Shown here in pieces: positions 15,952-23,499 of a DNA stretch of 32,775 bases. The notes beneath the pieces are model-generated. The model did no database searches. It had not been told where the DNA came from and saw only the letters and a list, made by a program, of their open reading frames with translations. A program made the position numbers and the translations under genes. The first letter of the stretch is position 1, and every line of letters starts with the position of its first letter. This DNA is from an uncultured Eubacteriales bacterium. Lineage in GTDB: Bacteria > Bacillota > Clostridia > Oscillospirales > Oscillospiraceae. The DNA lies in contig UROG01000033.1 in NCBI GenBank assembly GCA_900549485.1, positions 1 to 32,775 of the forward strand. The letters run 5' to 3'.

Positions 15952-17508
15952 ATGAACAGACAGTTGAACTCTCTCGGCGATGAGAAAAAAAACAGAATAT
16001 TTTTTGTACTTATCCTGCTTGCGGGCGTCTTTGCAAGGGTATATCAGTTCGGCATTGTACCGGGGGATATCAATCAGGACGAAGCCTTTGCCGGATATGA
16101 AGCGTATTCTATTCTCAAATACGGCATGGACACCGCAGGCTATAACTATCCCATATATCTCACCGCGTGGGGCAGCGGCATGAACGCTCTTGAAAGCTAT
16201 CTTATGATGCCGTTTATCGCGCTTTTCGGGCTTAAAGTTTGGGTCATCCGTCTGCCGCAGGTCATTGCCGCGATACTGAGCCTGCCGGCGGTGTATTCTC
16301 TCGTCAGAAGACTTGTTGACAGAAAAGCGGCTCTGCTTTCCATGCTCATGCTGGCAATATGCCCGTGGCACATTATTCTCTCCCGCTGGGGGCTGGAATC
16401 GAACCTCACACCGGCATTTCTGCTTTTCGGGCTTCTGTTTTTTGTAAAAGGTCTTGAAAAGCCGGTATACCTTGTTCTCTCCGCTTTTATGTACGGTCTT
16501 TCTCTCTACTGCTACGCAACATATTGGATATACACGCCTTTCATAATCCTGCTCCAGTACGTCTACTGCTTTGCGAAAAAAAAGCTGAAATTCAACAGGT
16601 ATGTTGTTATCTCGGCAGTTGTGCTTGCAGTCATGGCCGCCCCGCTCATGTTATTCCTTGCAATCAATTTCGGCTGGATAGACGAAATACGCACGCCGTT
16701 TTTCTCCATACCCAAAATGCTTTATATGCGCAGCGGGGAGCTTTCTCTTGACGAGAAGGCAAAAAAGCTTGAGCTGCTCAAATACATTTTCGTACACCAG
16801 ACCGACAGGACGATATGGAACAGCCCGACAAAATACGGCCTTTTCTATTACATTTCAATGCCATTTGCTCTCGTAGGGCTGGGGTATTGCATTTCAAGAA
16901 TAACCAGAGCTGTGCGCACAAAGGCTTTCTGTCCGGAGCTGCTGCTCCTCGTCCAGCTTGTTGTGAGTCTGCCGCAGTGTCTTCTTATCAAGGCGAACGC
17001 AACTAAGATAAATATCTTCTTTATCCCGATCGTCATTCTGACGGCTCTCGGCATTTACGCGCTTGAAAAGATAACTTTCAGGAGATTTGCAGCCGTCATC
17101 GCCGCGATCTACTGCGTTCTGTTCGTCGGCTTTGAGCGGTACTATTTTACCGATTACGTCAGAGAGAGCGACGCACACTTTTCACGGGGGCTTGAGCAGG
17201 CGTTCGATTATGCCGACAGCCGCGGCGAGCATGTCTATTTTGAGGAGGGGACATTTTACCCGAAGATACTTTTCTATGCGAAAACCCCGGTGGAGAGGTT
17301 CAGAGAGACTGTCGTATACGAATATTATCCCGCTGCATACCTTACGGCATACGGCTTCGATAAGTACAGCATGTGGGCCGATCCGTACCACCCGGAGGAC
17401 AACGCCGCATATGTGCTCAGCGTCGGGAGCGACGCCGGTATACTTGAGCAGAGCGGGTTCAGCAAAAAGCAGTTCGGCAGATATTGGGTATTCACCAAAG
17501 AAAACTGA
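15952..17508 (+). CDS. GT39/PMT-like membrane glycosyltransferase
   Basis: The 518-residue protein has about 10-11 membrane helices. The first extracytoplasmic loop carries GDINQDEAFAGYEA, with an acidic pair in the position of the catalytic Asp of GT-C/PMT enzymes, and a C-terminal soluble tail follows. It would transfer a sugar from a polyprenyl-phosphate donor to a protein or glycan outside the membrane. The ATG at 15952 has ggag eight bases upstream; an earlier in-frame ATG overlaps this site. It is divergent from the DUF2142 gene and followed by a terminator. The acceptor and sugar are unknown. Confidence 0.78.
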   Translation: MNRQLNSLGDEKKNRIFFVLILLAGVFARVYQFGIVPGDINQDEAFAGYEAYSILKYGMDTAGYNYPIYLTAWGSGMNALESYLMMPFIALFGLKVWVIRLPQVIAAILSLPAVYSLVRRLVDRKAALLSMLMLAICPWHIILSRWGLESNLTPAFLLFGLLFFVKGLEKPVYLVLSAFMYGLSLYCYATYWIYTPFIILLQYVYCFAKKKLKFNRYVVISAVVLAVMAAPLMLFLAINFGWIDEIRTPFFSIPKMLYMRSGELSLDEKAKKLELLKYIFVHQTDRTIWNSPTKYGLFYYISMPFALVGLGYCISRITRAVRTKAFCPELLLLVQLVVSLPQCLLIKANATKINIFFIPIVILTALGIYALEKITFRRFAAVIAAIYCVLFVGFERYYFTDYVRESDAHFSRGLEQAFDYADSRGEHVYFEEGTFYPKILFYAKTPVERFRETVVYEYYPAAYLTAYGFDKYSMWADPYHPEDNAAYVLSVGSDAGILEQSGFSKKQFGRYWVFTKEN

Positions 17509-17517
17509 TTATCAGAC

Positions 17518-17568
17518 AAGCAGGCATTACCTCTCATCACGGGCAGCGGAGGTTCAGCCTGCTTTTTT
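17518..17568 (+). terminator. Terminator of the GT39-type gene
   Basis: aagcaggc / gcctgctt with an inner acctc/gaggt stem is followed by six T, just after the stop. Confidence 0.8.
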
Positions 17569-17578
17569 ATTGCAGCAT

Positions 17579-18421
17579 TTATTTTAATATGATCTCGGAA
17601 TTGTCGGGAGTGCTGTGCGAAAAGAGTATGGCGCGGCAATTCCTGTCGGCTTCAAGCTTTTTCAGAAACTCTATTGATCTCAGCTGCATCCGCCTGTCAA
17701 AGCCGTAGCCCGGGACGGACATTTCATCAAGATTCCGCCGTGAAAACGCCGTGTCTCCGGCGATCACCGCAAATTCTCCGCCGTATCTTCCGTCTCCGTG
17801 TTCCTTGAATCTGTCCGACGGACTTTGATTGACAAGCGTTGTGAAATTTCCGTCGGTGTGTCCGGGCGTATAAATGCATATCACGCTGTCGTCCCCGAAG
17901 ATATCAAAGCCTCTGCCGGCAGGGCCGAGAACGCTTGCGCGATAGCAAAGCCGGTCTTTTTCATTTGTTATATACGGCATCCATGTATCCCAGACCTGCC
18001 GAGCCTTGTAGACATATCGGCAGGAATAAAAATACTCAAGCTCCGAACAGACCGTTCTTTTTGCCCTGCCCGCAAAATCCCGAAGAGCGCAGGTATGGTC
18101 AACGTCAAGATGCGAAAGCAGCACAAGGTCAATATCTTCCGGCAAAATCCCCATTTTTTCAAGCTGCTCCCTCGCAGTTTCCCCCTCGCCTATCTTCGGG
18201 CGGTAAAAGTCTTTCAGATATGCCGGAAGTATCCCGCATACATCGGCAGACCAGCCGGTATCTATAAGAATATTTCCGTGTACCGGGTGCCGGATCAGGA
18301 AAACATTCACCGGAAGCTCCACGCGCCGCGCAAGCGGATTCTTCCGCCGTATGTCCGCCTGATACGGAAGGACGCTCATAGTTCCGCATCGCAGAACGGT
18401 TATTTTGATTTCTCCATGCAT
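17579..18421 (-). CDS. Metallo-beta-lactamase-fold hydrolase, lactonase-like, with altered HxHxDH
   Basis: The 280-residue protein resembles the N-acyl-homoserine-lactonase-like branch of the metallo-beta-lactamase superfamily. It has ILIDTGWSAD, a metal motif, a later YTPGHTDGN, AVIAGDTAF, and a final FSHSTPDN that supplies the last His. The usual HxHxDH reads SHLDVDHT (residues 103-110), so the second metal His is Asp106. This substitution occurs in some family members but would change the dinuclear site. The substrate is unknown and a quorum-quenching role should not be assumed. It starts at the ATG after a G-rich ribosome site and has its own promoter, divergent from the CxxC micro-protein operon. 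Confidence 0.8.
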   Translation of the reverse strand: MHGEIKITVLRCGTMSVLPYQADIRRKNPLARRVELPVNVFLIRHPVHGNILIDTGWSADVCGILPAYLKDFYRPKIGEGETAREQLEKMGILPEDIDLVLLSHLDVDHTCALRDFAGRAKRTVCSELEYFYSCRYVYKARQVWDTWMPYITNEKDRLCYRASVLGPAGRGFDIFGDDSVICIYTPGHTDGNFTTLVNQSPSDRFKEHGDGRYGGEFAVIAGDTAFSRRNLDEMSVPGYGFDRRMQLRSIEFLKKLEADRNCRAILFSHSTPDNSEIILK

Positions 18422-18459
18422 AAATGTTCCCCCCCCTGCGGCCGCCGTCTGTTTATTAC

Positions 18460-18488
18460 ATGATATATAAGTATATTTAAAATGTCAA
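18460..18488 (-). promoter_or_regulatory. Promoter of the hydrolase gene
   Basis: On the minus strand TTGACA, a 17-base AT-rich spacer and TATCAT lie about 40 bases before the start. Confidence 0.7.
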
Positions 18489-18505
18489 ATGGGACAAATG
18501 GCGTA

Positions 18506-18534
18506 TTGCTTAATTTTCGCCTGTGATATATAAT
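18506..18534 (+). promoter_or_regulatory. Promoter of the CxxC micro-protein/polyferredoxin operon
   Basis: TTGCTT, a 17-base spacer and a perfect TATAAT lie 42 bases before the micro-protein start; aggaagg is the ribosome site. Only 17 bases separate it from the divergent promoter, so a shared regulator is possible. Confidence 0.75.
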
Positions 18535-18576
18535 ATATAATAATGTGTATCCGAACGTTCAGGAAGGTTAATTTGT

Positions 18577-18723
18577 ATGAGCAGGAAAATGCAGAATATA
18601 CTGCGCTGGTGCGTTCTCGTGCTTGCGCTTGTCTTTATCGTCTGTGGGGTATGCAGCGGCGAATGTGCCGTCGTACTCAAAAAAGCGACTAACGTATGTC
18701 TGGAGTGTATAGGAATTGGCTGA
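18577..18723 (+). CDS. CD1871A-type CxxC micro-protein (48 aa)
   Basis: This 48-residue protein has one membrane helix (residues 9-25) and the conserved tail VVLKKATNVCLECIGIG, containing the CxxC pair Cys41-Cys44. It matches my memory of the CD1871A family of CXXC micro-proteins in Clostridia. It is preceded by aggaagg and a strong promoter. Its stop overlaps the TTG start of the polyferredoxin-thioredoxin fusion by eight bases, so the two are translationally coupled. The function is unproven. The neighbour suggests that it takes part in thiol or electron transfer at the membrane, for example as a substrate or subunit of the fusion protein. Confidence 0.85.
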   Translation: MSRKMQNILRWCVLVLALVFIVCGVCSGECAVVLKKATNVCLECIGIG

Positions 18724-20149
18724 TAAAAAACTGAAAGCGCACAGATTTTTCCGTCACTGGATACAGACCATCGTGGGTATTGCGCAAAATTCAAAATTCG
18801 GAAATTATTTTACCGGTAAGATATATAAGGGCGCGCTTAAAAATTTCTGCGTTCCCGGAATGAACTGCTATTCCTGCCCCGGCGCCGTCGGCGCTTGTCC
18901 GATAGGCTCTTTGCAGGCAGTCGTCGGCGAAAAAAAGAAGTTCTCTTTTTATGTGTTGGGCTATCTTGCCCTCATCGGCGTGCTTGTGGGGAGGTTCGTC
19001 TGCGGCTGGCTCTGCCTTTTCGGGCTTATACAGGAGCTGCTTTATAAAATCCCCACGCCGAAGCTGAAAATTCCGGAAAGGCTCGACGAAAAACTGCGGT
19101 ACCTGAAATACTTTTTCCTTATTGTATTTGTCTTTCTGCTTACCGCGTTTCTGAAAGCGGAGAACGGACTTGTTTCCGTCCCGTATTTCTGCAAGTACGT
19201 CTGCCCGGTAGGTATGCTTGAGGGCGGTCTTCCGCTTGTTTCGATGAACCCCGGTCTGCAAAGCTCCGTCGGCTGGCGGTACGCTTGGAAAGGTATTCTT
19301 CTTGCCGTCACCGTTCTGGCGTCGGTTTTTATCTATCGCCCGTTCTGCAAGTATGTCTGCCCGCTCGGCGCATTCTACGGCATTTTCCAGAAGTTCAGCT
19401 TTCTGCGGCTTACGGTTGATAAGGATAAATGCGTCGGCTGCAACGCCTGCTCAAGACAGTGCAGGATGAATGTTGACGTTGTACATAATCCTAACAGCGC
19501 AGAGTGCATACGCTGCGGCGAATGTACGAAATGCTGTCCCAATGGTGCATTGTCGTTTACCGTGTTCAACAGGAGGTCTGAGCGGGACGAGAGGTCTCTC
19601 GAGGTTTCGGACAGGAAGAGATATGCCGTTATCATGGCCGTTACGCTCATCGCCGCAGGCGTGTTCGTTTTCAGGGTCAACACCGCCGAAACCGCAGCCC
19701 CTGCCGAAACCTTCGGCTCGCTGACTTTTACTGCGCAGGAGCTGTACGGCGGCGAGGTCAGCTCGGAGGAGCTTTTCTCAAGAGCCGACGTCACAATGAT
19801 AAACGTCTGGGCAAGCTACTGCGCCCCGTGCGCCAGAGAGCTGCCTGAGCTTTCCGAGCTTAACAAGGAGCTTGCCGGTAAGGGTGCTCAGATCATCACG
19901 ATCCTCTGGGACTCAGACACGCCGGACACCGATGAGGCGGAAATCGCATTCGACGTGCTTGAGGACAGCGGAACAGAGCTTATGTGCCTTCTCCATAACG
20001 ACGTGCTTGATTCCCTTCTTTCCGAGGATATAGTCGGCATGCCGACGAGTTTTCTCGTTGACAGCGGCGGGAATATCATCGCCCCCGCAAAAACCGGCGC
20101 GGACAGCAAAGAAAACTACGAAAAGTGGATATCTGATCACATAGGATAA
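18716..20149 (+). CDS. NapH-like membrane polyferredoxin fused to a TlpA-type thioredoxin
   Basis: The 477-residue protein combines three parts. Residues 1-230 hold four or five membrane helices with NapH/RdxA-type motifs, including CKYVCPVG (159-166) and CKYVCPLG (211-218). Residues 231-285 hold two 4Fe-4S ferredoxin motifs (CVGCNACSRQC at 239-249, CIRCGECTKCCP at 264-275). After another helix (302-320), residues 330-477 form a thioredoxin domain with SYCAPC (Cys369, Cys372) and the cis-Pro segment GMPTS. Cytoplasmic electrons could pass through the clusters and the membrane to the outer thioredoxin, a job that CcdA/DsbD does elsewhere. That is inference from topology. The TTG start is used because it fits the family N-terminus and overlaps the micro-protein gene. 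Confidence 0.88.
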   Translation: MADKKLKAHRFFRHWIQTIVGIAQNSKFGNYFTGKIYKGALKNFCVPGMNCYSCPGAVGACPIGSLQAVVGEKKKFSFYVLGYLALIGVLVGRFVCGWLCLFGLIQELLYKIPTPKLKIPERLDEKLRYLKYFFLIVFVFLLTAFLKAENGLVSVPYFCKYVCPVGMLEGGLPLVSMNPGLQSSVGWRYAWKGILLAVTVLASVFIYRPFCKYVCPLGAFYGIFQKFSFLRLTVDKDKCVGCNACSRQCRMNVDVVHNPNSAECIRCGECTKCCPNGALSFTVFNRRSERDERSLEVSDRKRYAVIMAVTLIAAGVFVFRVNTAETAAPAETFGSLTFTAQELYGGEVSSEELFSRADVTMINVWASYCAPCARELPELSELNKELAGKGAQIITILWDSDTPDTDEAEIAFDVLEDSGTELMCLLHNDVLDSLLSEDIVGMPTSFLVDSGGNIIAPAKTGADSKENYEKWISDHIG

Positions 20150-20200
20150 AAACGCATGACCTGCCTGCTTGGCAGCCATCTTCAACGTATGGAGGACTAA

Positions 20201-21319
20201 ATGAAAATAAAGTGCAATTACTGCGATAATTATTTTGACGACACAAATGCCGTATGCCCCAACTGCGGCGCGCCCAACGACGGTATCGTCAGGACGAACA
20301 GAGAGCAGCCTGTCACTATCGAGGGTCTTCTCAAATGGTACAGTGACAGAAAGCTCCCGCCATTTGAGGTAACACGCTTTTTCATCGGCGAAAACTGCAC
20401 GCAGCCGCGAGCTTTCGGTATATATAAGGACAAAAAAAGCGGAAACGTTATAGTTTATAAAAACAAGAACGACGGTACGCGTGCGATCCGCTATTCCGGG
20501 ACCGACGAGGCATACGCCGTGAACGAGATACTGCAAAAGCTCAAAGAGGAGATAATAAATCAGAAGAAAAACCAGGTAAAAAAAGGCGTGAACAGCCGCG
20601 GCACGACCGAACGGTCATATAAACCGGCGAAGAAAAACTCACGTTCTCCATGGGTGATGTTAGGGAAAATCATAGCAATCATCGGTGTTCTCGCATACCT
20701 GTATGTCGGCGGCGTTGACCTTGATGTAAAAAACGGATATTACGGGTATAATAATGATGTGTATTATTGCTATACGTGCAATTACAGCACTTCATGGTCA
20801 ATGTATCTCGACGCAGAGGATGACTGGTCATTTCCGCTTTCGTATGTTCCGGAGCCTCTTAAAAAGAACAGCACAGCAGAAAAATATTTCCTCACGGAAA
20901 CGTGGGATAGCTCTTTGGGCGTGTCTGATTTCACCGGATCGCGCATATACCAAGACAGCTTTACCCAGGCGAAGGTCGGATATTATAAATATTACGACAG
21001 GATCTTCTACCACAAGGGAATCGACCCGTATGAGGGCTGGTTCCTGTTCGACAGCGCACTCGACGATTGGGAGTACATAGAGAGCGATTCTATGCCCGAC
21101 GATATGCGCCACAGCTCGCTTGCACAGGATTTTTACTACTCCCCCACATGGGACAGCAGCGTCACCGCAACAAACTTCTACGATTCACAGGCGTATATCG
21201 ACTATAACAATTCTCACAAAAGCGATTCAAAATGGAGCAACTCCGACGATTCCGATTACGATTGGAGCTCCTCCGACTCGTGGGACAGCAGCAGCACGGA
21301 TTTCGATTCGGATTGGTGA
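20201..21319 (+). CDS. Zinc-ribbon membrane protein with duplicated C-terminal domain
   Basis: I do not recognise the full 372-residue protein. Residues 5-22 form a zinc ribbon (CNYC...CPNC). A conserved-looking region (40-115) and a basic linker (120-150) lead to one membrane helix (151-171). The outer part contains two copies of an 81-residue unit. GYYGYNNDVYY (179-189) aligns with GYYKYYDRIFY (260-270), DDW (207-209) with DDW (288-290), and TWDSS (234-238) with TWDSS (316-320). The tail (341-372) is Ser/Asp/Trp-rich. It follows the polyferredoxin gene by 51 bases with ggagg before the ATG and is probably in the same transcript. Function unknown. Confidence 0.75.
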   Translation: MKIKCNYCDNYFDDTNAVCPNCGAPNDGIVRTNREQPVTIEGLLKWYSDRKLPPFEVTRFFIGENCTQPRAFGIYKDKKSGNVIVYKNKNDGTRAIRYSGTDEAYAVNEILQKLKEEIINQKKNQVKKGVNSRGTTERSYKPAKKNSRSPWVMLGKIIAIIGVLAYLYVGGVDLDVKNGYYGYNNDVYYCYTCNYSTSWSMYLDAEDDWSFPLSYVPEPLKKNSTAEKYFLTETWDSSLGVSDFTGSRIYQDSFTQAKVGYYKYYDRIFYHKGIDPYEGWFLFDSALDDWEYIESDSMPDDMRHSSLAQDFYYSPTWDSSVTATNFYDSQAYIDYNNSHKSDSKWSNSDDSDYDWSSSDSWDSSSTDFDSDW

Positions 21320-21328
21320 GGTATAGAA

Positions 21329-21544
21329 TTGAGTAAATACGACCGTCTTTGGGAATACATAAAAAACAGCAGGCAGGACAGGCTCAGACTCGGCTATGAT
21401 GAGATCGAAAAAATCGCCGGTCTTCCGCTTGATCACTCTTTTCTCGGCTTCAAAAAGGAGCTGCTGCAATACGGGTACAGGGTCGGAAAAATTTCAATGA
21501 AAGAAAAGAACGTGATGTTTGAAAAAACGGACGCGGTGCAGTAA
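21329..21544 (+). CDS. Small conserved protein (71 aa), DUF7662-like
   Basis: This cytoplasmic 71-residue protein (MSKYDRLWEYIK, LGYDEIEKIAGLPLDHSFL) resembles a widespread small domain that I associate with DUF7662, found alone or next to regulators. The start is TTG with gagg overlapping the stop of the previous gene, nine bases separating the two genes. The tight spacing on both sides supports a real operon member. It is not an obvious DNA-binding protein, and its role is unknown. Confidence 0.7.
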   Translation: MSKYDRLWEYIKNSRQDRLRLGYDEIEKIAGLPLDHSFLGFKKELLQYGYRVGKISMKEKNVMFEKTDAVQ

Positions 21545-21558
21545 AATCGGAGAGAGAT

Positions 21559-22686
21559 ATGAAATTACGCAGAGTTCTGGCGGTTATACTTGCCCTTGCC
21601 ATCGCGGGCGGGATATATGTCCTGTTCGGCACGAGAGAAGACAGCAGCCGCGGTGCCGTCACACTGTGGTACGAAAAGGACAGCCCTCTGGCGCAGGAGC
21701 TTGAAGCGCTTGTCAAAAGCTATAATTCGGATATGAAAAGAGAAAGTCTCCCGGTCGAGCTTAAACGCTTTGACAGCGAGGCAGAGCTTGCCGATGCTTA
21801 TGAGACTGGGTCGCCGGATATCCTGCTATGCTCGCATCTCCGCGCTTTTTCGCTGTATCGGAGGAGCAAGCTCACCGACATAAGCGCGGAGGAGACGTTT
21901 GCGTCTCCCGCGTATCCTAAAAGCATAACAAGCCGGAACGGCTCTATCGGCAGCAGCTTTTTCCCGCTCGGAATCTCCGTGCCGGTCGTGGCCGTCAGCA
22001 ATTCCCTTGCTCAGCAAGGTGCATTTGACAGTCTTGAGGCTTTTTTTGCCGCCGCTTCCGATTACACCGCCGGTACCGGAAAACCGTTTTTTTCGGTAAG
22101 CAGCATAGCGGAGCAGTTTTATATATATCTGCTCAGGTTCGGCGTTGAGTTCGGCGGTGATTTTGACATGATAAACAGCGATAAGCAGTATCTTTCCCTC
22201 TACAACGCCTTTGCGGAAGCCGCGTTTGAGGGCAGTATCGCGTTTCTCGTCAATGATGCCGCGGAATATCTTGCGGACGGGGCGATACCGTGCGTCATTA
22301 CCTGCTCCGCCGCGCTTAAAGCCATAGCCGCAGACACTGTCTCCGTGTGCGATATTCCCGCGCCCGAAGGAAGCCTCAACCATGACACGCTGGGAGAAGC
22401 CTACGGTCTCGCCGTTACAAACGGCGGCTGCCGCAGTACACGCGATACGGCAGCATTCATAGCTTGGATATTTGAAAACGGCCGCGCCGCACAGGCGGCA
22501 TCCGATGCGCGGCTTGCCCCCGCAGCGGATGCCGCTTCCGTCAAAACCGATGCCATCGGTGAGGCGCTTTCGGAGATAGTTGAAAGCGCGCTCATCTCTC
22601 TCCCGGAAGCCGACAGCGATTATATGCTCAGCAAAGCCGATTTTGACGAGAGCTTTCTTGAGAAAGCGGAAGCGCTTCTCCCGTGA
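21559..22686 (+). CDS. Extracellular solute-binding protein (ABC family 1-like)
   Basis: The 375-residue protein has an N-terminal membrane anchor (residues 5-23) and a periplasmic-binding fold (AVTLWYEKDSP, then SPDILLCSHLR, FFPLGISVPVVAVSN, and a late AAFIAWIFENG). It resembles family 1 sugar-type binding proteins. There is no lipobox Cys, so the anchor is a retained signal helix. No ABC permease or ATPase is near, which is unusual for a transport receptor. It may serve a distant transporter or have another role. It follows the small protein by 14 bases and is probably the last gene of the run that starts at 18577. Confidence 0.75.
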   Translation: MKLRRVLAVILALAIAGGIYVLFGTREDSSRGAVTLWYEKDSPLAQELEALVKSYNSDMKRESLPVELKRFDSEAELADAYETGSPDILLCSHLRAFSLYRRSKLTDISAEETFASPAYPKSITSRNGSIGSSFFPLGISVPVVAVSNSLAQQGAFDSLEAFFAAASDYTAGTGKPFFSVSSIAEQFYIYLLRFGVEFGGDFDMINSDKQYLSLYNAFAEAAFEGSIAFLVNDAAEYLADGAIPCVITCSAALKAIAADTVSVCDIPAPEGSLNHDTLGEAYGLAVTNGGCRSTRDTAAFIAWIFENGRAAQAASDARLAPAADAASVKTDAIGEALSEIVESALISLPEADSDYMLSKADFDESFLEKAEALLP

Positions 22687-22712
22687 GGGCGGCGCTGACA
22701 CGCCGAAAAGCA

Positions 22713-22741
22713 TTGCAAAGCCAACGGCGCTGTGATATATT
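22713..22741 (+). promoter_or_regulatory. Promoter of hypB
   Basis: TTGCAA, a 17-base spacer and TATATT stand 35 bases before the start codon, so hypB can be transcribed separately from the upstream run. Confidence 0.65.
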
Positions 22742-22776
22742 ACCCTTTGCAGAATATTATTTTTTGAGGTGCATAC

Positions 22777-23445
22777 ATGGAAGGCTTCAGAGTACTTGAG
22801 ATAAAAAAAAGCGTATTTGAAAACAATGACCGTGAAGCGGACATAGTCCGTCAGGAGCTTAAAAAGGACAAAACCTTTCTGCTCAATCTCATGAGCTCAC
22901 CCGGCTCCGGCAAAACCACCACGCTGAAAGCCACTATCGCGGCGCTGAAGGACGAGTATAAGATAGGCGTTATGGAGGCCGATATTGACTCCGACGTTGA
23001 TGCGGCGGCGATAGAGAAAACCGGTGCAAAGGTCATTCAGCTTCACACCGGCGGTATGTGCCATCTGGACGCAGGTATGACGCGTCAGGGGCTTGAGGGT
23101 CTCGGCACCGGCGACGTTGACTTTGCGATCCTCGAAAACGTCGGCAATCTCGTCTGTCCGGCGGAGTTTGATACGGGCGCTGTCAAAAACGCGATGATCC
23201 TTTCCGTCCCTGAGGGAGACGACAAGCCTTTGAAATATCCGCTCATGTTCTCAATATGCGACTGCCTGCTGATAAACAAGATCGACGTGATGCCGTATTT
23301 TGACTTTGACCTTGAGGCCTGCAAAAGATACGTCACCCGTCTCAACCCCAACATCAGAATTATCCCCATCTCCGCACGTACCGGCGAGGGCATCGGCGAA
23401 TGGGCGGATTGGCTGCGCGGTCAGATCGACAGCTGGATAAAATAA
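22777..23445 (+). CDS. hypB: HypB, nickel-insertion GTPase
   Basis: The 222-residue SIMIBI-class GTPase shows Walker A SSPGSGKTT (residues 40-48), MEADIDSDVD, the metal-site GGMCHLD (around 92-98), LENVGNLVCP and the NKID specificity motif. HypB delivers nickel to [NiFe] hydrogenase, and paralogues serve other nickel enzymes. The N-terminal His-rich stretch of some HypB proteins is absent. The start has gaggtg upstream. It is a single gene with its own promoter and terminator. hypA and the [NiFe] hydrogenase genes are not in the window, and the [FeFe] hydrogenase at 3597 does not need nickel. Confidence 0.9.
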   Translation: MEGFRVLEIKKSVFENNDREADIVRQELKKDKTFLLNLMSSPGSGKTTTLKATIAALKDEYKIGVMEADIDSDVDAAAIEKTGAKVIQLHTGGMCHLDAGMTRQGLEGLGTGDVDFAILENVGNLVCPAEFDTGAVKNAMILSVPEGDDKPLKYPLMFSICDCLLINKIDVMPYFDFDLEACKRYVTRLNPNIRIIPISARTGEGIGEWADWLRGQIDSWIK

Positions 23446-23460
23446 ACATAGATACACATC

Positions 23461-23499
23461 AAAAACCATGAGACTGTGATTTAGTCTCATGGTTTTTTT
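23461..23499. terminator. Bidirectional terminator after hypB
   Basis: A 13-bp stem aaaccatgagact / agtctcatggttt with a T run on the plus strand lies between hypB and the converging CCA-adding gene, overlapping its last codons. Confidence 0.85.

Noticed and set aside
17579..18421. Quorum-quenching AHL lactonase
   Set aside because: The fold is similar, but the central metal motif differs and Clostridia do not normally meet a reason for AHL-specific activity, so only the superfamily is called.
21826..22713. Minus-strand frame of 295 codons
   Set aside because: It is antisense to the solute-binding protein, Arg/Gly-rich, and without recognisable domains.
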